Origin: Lentisphaerota bacterium
Lineage (GTDB): Bacteria; Verrucomicrobiota; Lentisphaeria; Oligosphaerales; JABHEG01
Length of the DNA stretch: 64,000 nucleotides
Reading direction: 5' to 3'
NCBI GenBank assembly: GCA_018676675.1
Contig: JABHEG010000270.1
Location: 28,513-92,512, forward strand
The notes under the pieces are model-generated. The model worked only from the letters and a program-made list of their open reading frames with translations, was not told the DNA's origin and searched no databases. How positions within the stretch are numbered: position 1 is the stretch's first letter; every line of letters begins with the position of its first letter. Made by a program: the position numbers and the translations under genes. Shown here in pieces: positions 18,489-27,313 of this stretch.

Positions 18489-19385
18489 TCAGCGCAGATC
18501 CCTCTGAACGATAGTCCCGGGGCGGGTGGACTGGTGGGGCCAGATCTTGCGGCCGGGATAGATGCTGGTGTGAATGCCGGTATGGACATCATCGCCAATG
18601 GTGGCGCCGAGTTTCCGCCGACCGGTGTCGAGCAGAGCCCCATCCACCGTGGATCGATGGTTGGCTCCATCGTGCCGGAAGTTGGCGGTAATGGTGCCGG
18701 CCCCGAAGTTGGTGTCCTCACCGACAATCGAGTCCCCGCAATAGCTCAAGTGGCCGATCCCGACCCCATTCATGAGGATGGCATTCTTGATTTCGACGGC
18801 CTGCCCGAGATGACAGCCATTGCCCACACTGGTACTCCCGCGGATGTAGCAGTTGGGGCCAATCTTGCAGTCGGAGCCGATGACAGCATTGCCTTCGATG
18901 AAGACACCAGGGAGAAGACGCGATCCAGCCCCGAGGGAAATGTGCCCTTCGACCGTTACTCCGGGACTGATCTCACCCTCGATCACGTCCTCGGACAGCC
19001 CCCCGACAAGCTCCTCGTTGATGGCGAGCAAGTCCCATGGGAAACGAATGTGGCGGGACGCCTCGTCCAAGGGGATGTTGTGCGCCTGGTCAGGTACAGC
19101 CGGTGTGATATTGACCCAAGCGAGGGGCACGCCACTATTGTCGTGGACGATGGTCGGGCGGGTGGCGCGTCTCAAGGTTGCCAACAGTGCCGGCGAAAGC
19201 CAGGCTGCTCCGGTACAGACGAGAGAGAGGTCATGGGGCTCCTCGCTGAACCCGGCTTGGGCGATCCGGTCGCGCTGCCAGTCGCACAACGGTCGGTTGG
19301 CCACGGGACAGTCGGCCAGCTCTCTGGTGCAGGTCAACGGGTGGAGGGACTCGGGACGTCCGGCGTCGAGGAGAACAGCTCTCAT
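18489..19385 (-). CDS. GlmU-like left-handed beta-helix acyl/nucleotidyl-transferase
   Basis: A 298-residue protein. The first 45 residues (VLLDAGRPESLHPLTCTREL) match the GlmU-related sugar-nucleotidyltransferase family, but the usual GxGxRM-type pyrophosphorylase signature is not seen. Residues about 130-280 are hexapeptide repeats of a left-handed beta-helix (VIEGEISPGVTVEGHISLGAG, AVIGSDCKIGPNCYIRG, ILMNGVGIGHLSYCGDSIVGE), the fold of GlmU's acetyltransferase half, including NFGAGTITANFRHDG. It overlaps glmM by four bases (ATGA), so glucosamine-1-phosphate acetylation or uridylylation toward UDP-GlcNAc is the likely role. Confidence 0.8.
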   Translation of the reverse strand: MRAVLLDAGRPESLHPLTCTRELADCPVANRPLCDWQRDRIAQAGFSEEPHDLSLVCTGAAWLSPALLATLRRATRPTIVHDNSGVPLAWVNITPAVPDQAHNIPLDEASRHIRFPWDLLAINEELVGGLSEDVIEGEISPGVTVEGHISLGAGSRLLPGVFIEGNAVIGSDCKIGPNCYIRGSTSVGNGCHLGQAVEIKNAILMNGVGIGHLSYCGDSIVGEDTNFGAGTITANFRHDGANHRSTVDGALLDTGRRKLGATIGDDVHTGIHTSIYPGRKIWPHQSTRPGTIVQRDLR

Positions 19386-20734
19386 GCACCAATCTCCTCT
19401 CTGATCGCTTCCACAAGTCGGTCGCGCCAGTGTTCGACAGTGGCCTCTTCGGCGGCCTCAACCAAGACCCGGATCTTGGGCTCCGTCCCGGAGTAACGCA
19501 CCACGGTTCGCCCCTTCCCTGCAAGAGCGACTTCACATTCAGCCAGAACAGCCTGGAGCCTCGAGAGTTTCTCCAACGGCGGCTTCTCACGGACCTTGAA
19601 GCTGACGAGAGACTGCGGGTACTCAGTCATGCAGGCGGCCAACTCAGCCACGGTCTTCCCCGTGCGACGCATCAGTTGCAGAACCTGAAGCGCAGCGATG
19701 ATCCCGTCCCCGGTGGTGGCGTAGTCCTTGAAGATCAAGTGTCCGCACTTCTCTCCGCCGAGGCAGTAGTCGTGCTCGAGCATGGCTTCGATGACGCAAC
19801 GGTCGCCGACGTCCGTCGTCACGACATCGATACCGTGTTCGGCCATGGCGTCATGCAGGCCCAGGTTGCTCATGGATGTGACAACGAGGGTGTCTTTGCG
19901 GAGAACGCCCCGCTGCTTGAAGTCGATGGCACACATGGCGAGGATACGATCGCCGTCGACCACACGCCCCTCTGCGTCGGTGAAGATGACGCGATCAGCA
20001 TCGCCGTCGAAGGCAATGCCGACGTCTGCCCGATATTCGCGCACGAGTTGGCCGACCGCCTCCGGATGAAGTGCCCCGCACTCGTTGTTGATGTTGTAGC
20101 CGTCGGGGTCGGTGTTGGCCTTGATCACCTCGGCGCCCAGTTCCTTGAAGATCCAGGGGCCGATCAGGTAAGACGCCCCATTCGCGCAGTCGAGGACAAT
20201 ACGCATGCCTTCCAGGTTGGTATTGTCGATGGCGCTCTTTGCGTACTCGATATAGCGGCCCCGTGCATCCTCGATGCGGTACGCTTTGCCGATGTCTGCG
20301 CTGCGGATGTGTTCGCTGCTGAGTTCGCTGTTCAGTACGGCCTTCTCGATGCGTTCCTCGATCGCGTCTGAAAGCTTGAGACCGTTGCGGTCAAAGATCT
20401 TGATTCCGTTGTCATCAAATGGGTTGTGCGATGCGGTCAGCATGATCCCGACGGTGCAGACCATAGAGCGGGTGAGATGCGCCACGGCGGGTGTCGGGAC
20501 TGGTCCCACCAGCAGGACATCCATTCCCATGGAAACGAGGCCACTGGTGAGGGCTGTCTCGAGCATATACCCCGAAAGGCGCGTGTCCTTGCCGATAACC
20601 ACGCGCTTGCTGCCGTGCCCGCCAGCCCGGAATTCGTAGGCAATCGCCTTCCCGACCTGAAGAGCTATCTCAGGCGTAATTGGGTGCGAGTTCGCCAATC
20701 CCCGGATCCCATCTGTGCCGAACAACTCACCCAT
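19382..20734 (-). CDS. glmM: Phosphoglucosamine mutase
   Basis: A 450-residue phosphohexomutase, the normal length for GlmM, which converts glucosamine-6-phosphate to glucosamine-1-phosphate for cell-wall and LPS precursors. It opens GELFGTDGIRG; the phosphoserine loop is LTASHNPFDDNG with Ser102; FDGDADR is the magnesium loop; GGEKCGHLIF gives the sugar-binding loop and VRYSGTEPKIRV the phosphate-binding loop. The next gene (GlmU-like) overlaps its stop, so the two act in sequence. Confidence 0.95.
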   Translation of the reverse strand: MGELFGTDGIRGLANSHPITPEIALQVGKAIAYEFRAGGHGSKRVVIGKDTRLSGYMLETALTSGLVSMGMDVLLVGPVPTPAVAHLTRSMVCTVGIMLTASHNPFDDNGIKIFDRNGLKLSDAIEERIEKAVLNSELSSEHIRSADIGKAYRIEDARGRYIEYAKSAIDNTNLEGMRIVLDCANGASYLIGPWIFKELGAEVIKANTDPDGYNINNECGALHPEAVGQLVREYRADVGIAFDGDADRVIFTDAEGRVVDGDRILAMCAIDFKQRGVLRKDTLVVTSMSNLGLHDAMAEHGIDVVTTDVGDRCVIEAMLEHDYCLGGEKCGHLIFKDYATTGDGIIAALQVLQLMRRTGKTVAELAACMTEYPQSLVSFKVREKPPLEKLSRLQAVLAECEVALAGKGRTVVRYSGTEPKIRVLVEAAEEATVEHWRDRLVEAIREEIGA

Positions 20735-20770
20735 GGTCTCACTCCTTCCTACAGAGAACCAAACTGAGCA

Positions 20771-21832
20771 CTACTTCGGAAGTGAGATCCGGCTCTCAGC
20801 GGCAACAAACTCGCCCACTGTTTTGCCGGCCTCATCAAGGAGAAGCATGCCGGGGTAGTAGCGTTTGCCCTGGCTTCCCGTGCACTTGGTGCGCCAGTCT
20901 TTGAAACAGGATTTGGCAATGGTCAGACGCCAATCATACTCCCGATCGATGAAGTTCGGGGTCATAACGAGGCAAAGGACCGCATCTCCCTTCTCGAACT
21001 TCGCATAGACCTTGCTGACAATCTTGGTGTCAAGGCGCCGCTGCTGCATCAGCATCCATTGGCCAAACGCCTGGAGCCTGTCCTTCAGTTCCGGCGGAGT
21101 AACAGTCTTGCCTGTGCCCTTGACCTCGCCCAGTCGTGCTTCCATGATGACGTCCGCCGCATGCGAACGGACCGCCGCAAGGGACTCATCAACCATGGCC
21201 AGCAGCAGCTTCTTCAACCGTGTTCGGCTGGGGGTTCCACCTTCGCCCCCGCAGGGCAGGCAGAGCTGCTCAATCCGGCCTTTACCTTTGCAGGCGGGGC
21301 AGACCTGCTGGGCCTGGCAGACGGGACAGTCCTTGGTGATGTCGCCTTTGCTGTCGCGGTAGGTGATCTTGCCGTCCAGACATTTCGCGTTGGTGCACTT
21401 CCCTGTCCCCTTGCAGGCACCACACTCACGCTCTCCCTTCCCCTCCCCGGCACAGTCGTCACACACCTTCCGAAAGGCACTGGGGGCAATTGCCTTGTGG
21501 TAACGGCTCCTCGGGAACAGACTCTTCAGCGACTTACGCTGGCGTTGATAGATGGCGTCCTTGCCACAATAGAGCATCCCGAGAGCCACGGTGAAACACA
21601 ACGGTTCTCGAGCCTTGGAATCCCTCATCCGCTTGGCGTGTTCATACAAGGGTTTGTAGGAGGCCAAGTCCCCAGGTTTGGTCCGAACGGCCTCTACCTG
21701 CTTCGCCAACGTGTCGAGCCGGGTGGCCTGAGCCTTGTCCTCGTCCGAGAGCTGGGCTGCAGCGACGGGGACAATCAGGATCCCGGCAAGGACGGCCAGG
21801 TTGAGGACGAGGAATGGTCTGTGCTTTGACAT
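20771..21832 (-). CDS. Secreted DnaJ-type zinc-finger protein
   Basis: A 353-residue protein with a signal peptide (residues about 8-29, ending VAAAQ). Cysteine motifs CDDCAGEGKGE, CGACKGTGKC, CPVCQAQQVC, CPACKGKGRIE and CLPCGGEGG (about residues 125-215) are the CxxCxGxG repeats of the DnaJ central zinc domain, here without any J domain. The ends of the protein have no recognisable domain. It may be a periplasmic chaperone-like or redox-linked factor; this is inference. The ATG at 21832 was chosen because the signal peptide begins there; the frame is open farther upstream but reads through a palindrome. Confidence 0.78.
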   Translation of the reverse strand: MSKHRPFLVLNLAVLAGILIVPVAAAQLSDEDKAQATRLDTLAKQVEAVRTKPGDLASYKPLYEHAKRMRDSKAREPLCFTVALGMLYCGKDAIYQRQRKSLKSLFPRSRYHKAIAPSAFRKVCDDCAGEGKGERECGACKGTGKCTNAKCLDGKITYRDSKGDITKDCPVCQAQQVCPACKGKGRIEQLCLPCGGEGGTPSRTRLKKLLLAMVDESLAAVRSHAADVIMEARLGEVKGTGKTVTPPELKDRLQAFGQWMLMQQRRLDTKIVSKVYAKFEKGDAVLCLVMTPNFIDREYDWRLTIAKSCFKDWRTKCTGSQGKRYYPGMLLLDEAGKTVGEFVAAESRISLPK

Positions 21833-21927
21833 GTGTGAGCGGGCAAACGTGTTGGCTTTGGTTGGCGAGAAGTAATATAAGCCTTCGGTGGCAGAAACGC
21901 AGTTCGCCGTGCTCCATGATGGATCCC

Positions 21928-22050
21928 CCTCAGTTACGTGAGGCGGCTCGACGGAGTCTCTCCCTCCATCCGACACAGATGGCCCAGAGAATCCCTGGAG
22001 GGAGAGACTCCGTCGAGCCATCTTGGAGTTCTCCCCCCACGTAACTGAGG
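21928..22050. repeat. Nested palindrome in divergent promoter region
   Basis: The gap 21833-22163 has no gene. It holds an outer inverted repeat, CCTCAGTTACGTG (21928-21940) and CACGTAACTGAGG (22038-22050), around an inner perfect 24 bp inverted repeat (21945-21968 beginning GGCTCGACGGAGTCTC, and 21996-22019). The inner loop is 27 bases. The arrangement looks like a MITE-type element inserted between the divergent zinc-finger and sulfatase genes. It could also fold into a very stable RNA hairpin. Confidence 0.85.
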
Positions 22051-22163
22051 CATTGCCCAGGATGGACCGTTGGCCCACGACGCGAGCCCGAACTACATCC
22101 AGCGTCAGGAAACGTCGAGTGGATCTCTCCCCGATACCCGCAGTTCCAGGAGCAAGCAAGCCG

Positions 22164-23606
22164 ATGAACTCCCCTTTGAACATCCTCTTCCTGATGACCG
22201 ATCAGCAACGAGCAGACCATGTTGGCTTCCTCCCGGGAAGCACCTTTGAGACGCCAAATATCGACCGCATCGCTGACAGCGTCGCCTTTGCGGACTGCGC
22301 AACGGTCAACCCGATCTGCACCCCTGCCAGAACCGCCCTTTTGACCGGGAAGTATACCCACCAAATTGGCACGCTCAGCATGTCCGGAGATCTGAGTCCA
22401 CAGCACCCTACCTACATGCGGGCCATGCAGGAGATCGGGTACTTCACCGCCGGAATTGGCAAGTTCCATTGGCTCCAAGGCTGGCCATGGCAGGCGGATC
22501 GCGGGAAAGGGCATGACTTGGTCGCACTGAAAGAAAAGATGAAGGGCTTTGGGCTCGATTACGTGTGGGAGACGGCCGGTAAGCAGCTCGCCCAACGCAA
22601 CTACTGCGAGCAGATGGCAGTACTCGACCAGAAGGGACTGCTCGAAGCCTATCGCGACCACACCTACGCTCGAGGCAGGAACTTCAACGAAGCGTCGAAG
22701 GTCGAGTTCACGGGCGAGCCCTGGCCCTTCGACGATGAGGACTACGTGGACATTCTGACCGGCGACAGAATCGTCGAATGCATCCGGGAACGCCCGCAGG
22801 ACAAGCCGTTCTGCATCTTCGGTTCGTTCTGCGGGCCCCATGCGCCTTTTGATCCCCCGCAGTCCTACCTGGATCAGATACCCTACGAGGAAGTGGACGA
22901 CTTTGTCGTTGGTGACGCTGAACTCCCGCCGGAGACAAAGGAGCTCATGTGGACGCTTCGGCGCTCCTACCGGGCCATGCTCAGGGTCATCGACGACCAG
23001 GTTGGACGCATCTTCGAAACGCTCGAGCAGGAAGGATTGCTCGACAACACCGTTGTCTTCTTTACCACGGATCACGGGGAGATGATGGGAGACCACGGCC
23101 GCTTCCAAAAGAGCACGTGGCACCACCAGGCCTCAACCGTGCCGACGGCCGTGCGGCATCCGCACCATCTGAACCGCCGGCTGAATGCCTCCCCTGTGGA
23201 AATCACGGACATCACGGCCACGATCCTCGACATCGCCGGCCTGAACCCGGTTGCCGCCCTGTCCAAACCGTGGCCGGCATTCAACAACATCGTGCCCTGT
23301 CGCTCCCTGATGCCGATCGTCCGGGGCGAGACGGATCGCATCAGGGAGTTCGCCTTCTCCGAGTGCAGTGGCCAGTGGCAGATGATCCAGACGGAGGAAT
23401 GGAAGTACGTGCGCTTCCTCCAAACCGGCTCACCCGGAGCTCCGGATGAACGCCTGTTCAACAAGAAGACCGATCCGGACGAGCTCATGGACAGAGCCGG
23501 CGATCAGACCTGTGTCAACGCCCTCCAGTGGTGCAGAGACCAACGTGAACACCTGGTCGACACGACGCCCCCTGCCCAGCTCAAATGGGCACCCGTGATT
23601 CCCTGA
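22164..23606 (+). CDS. Sulfatase (type I, formylglycine-dependent)
   Basis: A 480-residue sulfatase. LFLMTDQQRADHVG provides the first metal Asp residues. CTPARTALLTGKY carries the Cys-x-Pro-x-Arg site that a formylglycine-generating enzyme must modify; the next metal Asp-His pair is in FTTDHGEMMGDHG. No signal peptide is seen, so it may act in the cytoplasm on imported sulfated sugars, or use another export route. No maturation enzyme is in the window. The ATG at 22164 follows CCAGGAG at 22147-22153. Upstream is the nested palindrome. Confidence 0.92.
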   Translation: MNSPLNILFLMTDQQRADHVGFLPGSTFETPNIDRIADSVAFADCATVNPICTPARTALLTGKYTHQIGTLSMSGDLSPQHPTYMRAMQEIGYFTAGIGKFHWLQGWPWQADRGKGHDLVALKEKMKGFGLDYVWETAGKQLAQRNYCEQMAVLDQKGLLEAYRDHTYARGRNFNEASKVEFTGEPWPFDDEDYVDILTGDRIVECIRERPQDKPFCIFGSFCGPHAPFDPPQSYLDQIPYEEVDDFVVGDAELPPETKELMWTLRRSYRAMLRVIDDQVGRIFETLEQEGLLDNTVVFFTTDHGEMMGDHGRFQKSTWHHQASTVPTAVRHPHHLNRRLNASPVEITDITATILDIAGLNPVAALSKPWPAFNNIVPCRSLMPIVRGETDRIREFAFSECSGQWQMIQTEEWKYVRFLQTGSPGAPDERLFNKKTDPDELMDRAGDQTCVNALQWCRDQREHLVDTTPPAQLKWAPVIP

Positions 23607-23636
23607 GACAGCATTCGAGAAGGTGTGGGTGGTGAC

Positions 23637-23991
23637 GGAGTCAGGCATCATGCCCCAATCTGCACGGCTGTTCCATTCTCACTTCGGTGAGAACGTGAGA
23701 GCGTGAGAGCGTGAGCACGGGAGTCCGGAGACGCTATCACACGATCACGAATAGGCCAGATTCGTCAGGACAAAACAGCCTTGCCCACCCCGCAATGCCT
23801 CAGTTGCAGGAAGGGATCCCAATCCTGATCTCGCCCTTGATCCGGCTCTTGATCCGTTTCTGCGCTCCCTTGATGATGGATCAGGAGTCCGATCAAGAGC
23901 CGGATCAAGAGTCACAGTGGATTCGCCGCGCGAGACTGAGGCCTTGCCCGACCCATCCCCCTGGGTTGCATCCACCGAAGGAGTCAGGCAT
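23637..23991. repeat. Repeat-rich intergenic segment with 19 bp inverted repeat
   Basis: The gap 23607-24071 holds no gene that can be supported. GGAGTCAGGCAT occurs at 23637-23648 and again at 23980-23991, similar to the ends of the GGGTCAGG elements. Between them is GTGAGAGC repeated near 23695-23715 and a perfect 19 bp inverted repeat, CTTGATCCGGCTCTTGATC at 23836-23854 and its complement at 23891-23909. I read this as one or more decayed mobile elements. Confidence 0.65.
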
Positions 23992-24071
23992 AGTGTGCAA
24001 ACGCGCAGTGTTATACCGTCCGAAGCACAGCTCAAAGGACGGCGACGAAGCATCAGTGATGGAGGTCTATC

Positions 24072-24713
24072 GTGAAAGTACTGGGAATCGCTGGAAGTCC
24101 CCGCCTGGGGGAGACAACCGAGAAGTTGGTCAGCGCCGTTCTATCCGGATGCGAGTGTGAGACAGAACTCATCTCCCTCTGTGGCGATGACATACGCCCC
24201 TGCAAAGCGTGCCTCGCATGCGTGAAGACAAATGTGTGTATCATCAAAGACGATATGGCCAAGCTGCGGGACAAGATCGTCGAGGCCGATGCGTATGTGG
24301 TGGGGGCAGCCAATTACTACTCCGTCCTGAACGGCCTCGCGCACTGTTTCCTGGAGCGCTTCTACCAGTTCCGGCATCGCGACTGCAAGGCTGTGGCCGG
24401 AAAGCTCGGCGTCGCCGTGGGTGTCGGTGGCGGCACGTTCGAGCCGGTCATCGAGAACATCAGGACATTCTTCCAGTACAACCAGATCGAGTGCATCGGC
24501 AGCGTTGGGGCGCAGGGTGCAGCCAGCTGTTTTACCTGTGGGTACGGCGAGACCTGTACCGTCGGCGCCATCCACAAGTTCTTCGGCCCCGGCACCAAGA
24601 TCACCGAAGACATGATCCCGTGCCTCGACAAGCAGCAAGACACCATCGATGATGCCAGGGCTCTGGGGAAAGCGCTGAGTGATCGCCTGAAACGGTTCGC
24701 CGAAAGCGCATAG
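24072..24713 (+). CDS. Iron-sulfur flavoprotein (NADPH-dependent FMN reductase family)
   Basis: A 213-residue flavodoxin-like protein. VLGIAGSPRLGETTEKL is the FMN phosphate-binding loop. Cys44, Cys47, Cys50 and Cys56 (CKACLAC then C five residues on) form the compact CxxCxxC-x5-C motif that holds a [4Fe-4S] cluster in Isf-type flavoproteins. VVGAANYYSVLNGL is the flavin-ring loop. It likely passes electrons from a ferredoxin to a small acceptor. It lies 28 bases before the esterase fusion gene on the same strand. The start is a GTG preceded by GGAGG at 24060-24064. Confidence 0.8.
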   Translation: MKVLGIAGSPRLGETTEKLVSAVLSGCECETELISLCGDDIRPCKACLACVKTNVCIIKDDMAKLRDKIVEADAYVVGAANYYSVLNGLAHCFLERFYQFRHRDCKAVAGKLGVAVGVGGGTFEPVIENIRTFFQYNQIECIGSVGAQGAASCFTCGYGETCTVGAIHKFFGPGTKITEDMIPCLDKQQDTIDDARALGKALSDRLKRFAESA

Positions 24714-24740
24714 GGGGCCTCCCGGCGGGGCTTGGCACTC

Positions 24741-27014
24741 ATGAGATGCATTCGGCCATTCAGCCTGGCACTGCTCTGGTTGCTCAGTGCAGGTGGGCAA
24801 GCTGCCATGCGTATGCCGGGAGTATTTTCCGACGATATGGTCTTGCAGCGGGGCCACCCCATCACCGTTTGGGGCGAGTCCGACAGGGCGGAACCAGTCA
24901 CGGTCACACTTAACGGCCGCGATGCGTCCGCCCGCCCGACTGCCGGCCATTGGGAGGTGGTCCTGCCGGCGTCTTCCGCAGGCGGTCCATACCAACTGAC
25001 CGTCCGATCCGGTAAAGACACGCTCACCCTCAGTCGGGTCCGTGTTGGTGACGTTTGGCTTTTCGCCGGAGGCCTCCCTGCCAAGTCTCCCGTGAGTGGA
25101 TCGCTCCCACCCGAAGTCGTCCCAATCTCTTACCTGTCCATCCCTCGACGCGAGTCGGCGACGCCCGTGCATTTGATCCCGGGGGAATGGCGACCGGCCA
25201 ATGCCGGTCCGGCAGCCGGCATGCCGCCCGATGCAGCCAGCTTTGCGCGCGGTCTGTCGGAAACAGAGGCGGTGCCCATCGGCATCATTGACGCCGCCCC
25301 GGGCAACTACAGGATCGATGCGTGGCTCTCACCGGGAACACCGGTCAGCGAGACGGTCGAGCGGATGCATGCCTATTACCGGGCCAGACACAGGAAGGCA
25401 CGGGCTGACCATCAACGGGCGGCGGAGAAGGCAGCCGGCCAGGGGAAGTCTCTCCCGAAGTTCCGGGGACGGCCACCGACCGCCCCCCATGTGCTGTATA
25501 ACGGGATGATCTCTCCCCTCACACGCGTGGCGGTCTGCGGGGTGGTCTGGCGACAGACCTCGGCCGACAGATTCCATGCCGCCTACCATCAACGCCTCCT
25601 GAGTCAGGTGGTTGCTGACTGGCGCGAAGCATGGGAAATGCCAGAGTTGCCTTTCCTACTCGTCCAGCTCGGCGCAATGGGGAAGACGAGGCCCGCTTCT
25701 GCTCGCCCCCCCACGCAATCCCAGTACGCGGAATTGCGTGAGGCGGCACGGGCTGCAGCCCAGGAGCTTCCCGCCACCGGGCTCGTGGTGATGGCAGATC
25801 TGGACCTTTCCTCTGATGCCGAACGCGTCGGGGAACGACTGGCCGCCGTTGCCTCGGAGCTGGTCTACGGACGCTCCACGATCCCCCGCCCGGTCTTCGA
25901 CAGCTTCACGGTCACCAGAGATGGTGTGAACGTGACCTTCACACCGACGACGGCTCAGCTTGAGAGCCCGGAGCAACTCGTGGCCGGGTTCGTTGTGGCA
26001 AACCGATACCGATCTCTCGCCTGGGCGCAGGGCACAGTCCGCGGCTCTGCCGTGGCGTTGGTATGCCCAAAGGGAATGGCCACAACGGCGCTGCGCTATG
26101 GTTGGTCAGATGTACCTCAGCTCGGCCTCACCAATGAACACGGACTGCCCGTTCCACCGTTCCGGACGGACGAGTTTCCCACTCTGATGCCGTGGGACCG
26201 AAATGTCGTCTACGGCACGGTCGACGACCACGACCTGACCGCTATGCTGTTCCTGCCATGGAAGCGTCACCCCAGGCCTTGGCCGACCGTCGTACTCATC
26301 CACGGAGGAGGCTGGCGCAGCGGAAACCCGTACTGTTTCACTTGGCATGCCCACCGTCTCGCCAAGCAGGGCTTCGCCGCTCTCACCATCCGCTACCGGC
26401 TCAGTCAGGAGGCCCCCTTCCCCGCCTGTCTGGAGGATGCCAAATGCGCTGTCCGCTGGGTTCGAGCCAAGGCGAGAACCTACGGATTCGACCCGACACG
26501 CGTTGCTGTCCTCGGCCAGTCAGCCGGCGCCCACTTGGCCGCTCTCGTGGCAACCACAGCGGGAAAACCGGGTCTTGAAGGCAACGGAGGGCACCAGGCG
26601 TTCTCAAGTGCCGTTCAGGCCGCCATACTGATCAACGGCGTCTACGACTTCCGACACTTCTGGGAGGACGACAGTCTGCGCAAGTTCAGGACCATTCGCA
26701 TGTGTGTCCCAGAACTGATCGGTAAACCGTTCGCCGAGGCGGGACACCTCTACGACCGCGCGTCCCCTCTGCGTCACGTCTCAGGGGGGGCGCCCCCGTG
26801 CCTGCTGCTGCATTCCCGTCCGGACGATGTCGTCCCCTTCACCGAATCGGTCACGTTCAGTGACACGCTGAAGCAAGCCGGGGCTCAGCCTCCACGGCTC
26901 GTCCTGTCAGACGACGGTCGCCACGGCTGGGCCATGGGCTCACACCTTGAGCCGTGCTACGACGAGATTGAGTCCTTCCTCCTCGACAGACTGACATCGC
27001 CCCCAGAGGAATAG
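24741..27014 (+). CDS. Degenerate sialate-esterase domain fused to alpha/beta hydrolase
   Basis: A 757-residue secreted protein (signal peptide about 1-22). Residues 25-440 follow the sialate O-acetylesterase (SASA) layout: FSDDMVLQRGHPITVWG at the front and VGERLAAVASELVYG at the end. The catalytic GQSNM block after VGDVWLFAG reads GGLPAKS and the closing Asp-x-x-His is replaced, so this half looks inactive. Residues 470-757 are an alpha/beta hydrolase of the BD-FAE/esterase-lipase type: VLIHGGGWRSG oxyanion loop, VLGQSAGAH nucleophile near 597, RPDDVV Asp and GRHGW His all present. I infer an active glycan or lignin-type esterase carrying an old SASA domain as a binding or folding module. 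ATG 24741 was preferred to TTG 24732. Confidence 0.78.
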   Translation: MRCIRPFSLALLWLLSAGGQAAMRMPGVFSDDMVLQRGHPITVWGESDRAEPVTVTLNGRDASARPTAGHWEVVLPASSAGGPYQLTVRSGKDTLTLSRVRVGDVWLFAGGLPAKSPVSGSLPPEVVPISYLSIPRRESATPVHLIPGEWRPANAGPAAGMPPDAASFARGLSETEAVPIGIIDAAPGNYRIDAWLSPGTPVSETVERMHAYYRARHRKARADHQRAAEKAAGQGKSLPKFRGRPPTAPHVLYNGMISPLTRVAVCGVVWRQTSADRFHAAYHQRLLSQVVADWREAWEMPELPFLLVQLGAMGKTRPASARPPTQSQYAELREAARAAAQELPATGLVVMADLDLSSDAERVGERLAAVASELVYGRSTIPRPVFDSFTVTRDGVNVTFTPTTAQLESPEQLVAGFVVANRYRSLAWAQGTVRGSAVALVCPKGMATTALRYGWSDVPQLGLTNEHGLPVPPFRTDEFPTLMPWDRNVVYGTVDDHDLTAMLFLPWKRHPRPWPTVVLIHGGGWRSGNPYCFTWHAHRLAKQGFAALTIRYRLSQEAPFPACLEDAKCAVRWVRAKARTYGFDPTRVAVLGQSAGAHLAALVATTAGKPGLEGNGGHQAFSSAVQAAILINGVYDFRHFWEDDSLRKFRTIRMCVPELIGKPFAEAGHLYDRASPLRHVSGGAPPCLLLHSRPDDVVPFTESVTFSDTLKQAGAQPPRLVLSDDGRHGWAMGSHLEPCYDEIESFLLDRLTSPPEE

Positions 27015-27023
27015 CAGTGGACA

Positions 27024-27254
27024 TCAGCTGCCGTTGAGCCATATCCCGGCAAACACAAGAAGCACACCGGCAAAGTGAATCAGGAAGGGCTTCTTGGCGT
27101 CGCGCCAGTGCAGGAAAAGGAAGATGAGCGAGACGGGCGACAGGAAGATGCAGCCAAGGCCCCAGAGCACGCTCTCCCGGAAAGCGGTGATAAGGAACAT
27201 CACCCCTCCAACCAGACTGACCACGCCACCCACAGTCATCAACAGCGTTCCCAT
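27024..27254 (-). CDS. Small two-span membrane protein
   Basis: A 76-residue protein with two or three hydrophobic stretches (TLLMTVGGVVSLVGGVMFL; LWGLGCIFLSPVSLIFLFL; FAGVLLVFAGIWL) and little else. No family is recognised. ATG 27254 has GGAGG upstream on this strand. It is convergent with the esterase gene and lies downstream of the UDP-sugar pyrophosphorylase gene, with only 59 bases between them. Confidence 0.6.
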   Translation of the reverse strand: MGTLLMTVGGVVSLVGGVMFLITAFRESVLWGLGCIFLSPVSLIFLFLHWRDAKKPFLIHFAGVLLVFAGIWLNGS

Positions 27255-27313
27255 TCGGTCTCCCTCCTTCTTCTTGACCACACGTCCCAGCCGACTCGAC
27301 CTGCCTAGTGAGC

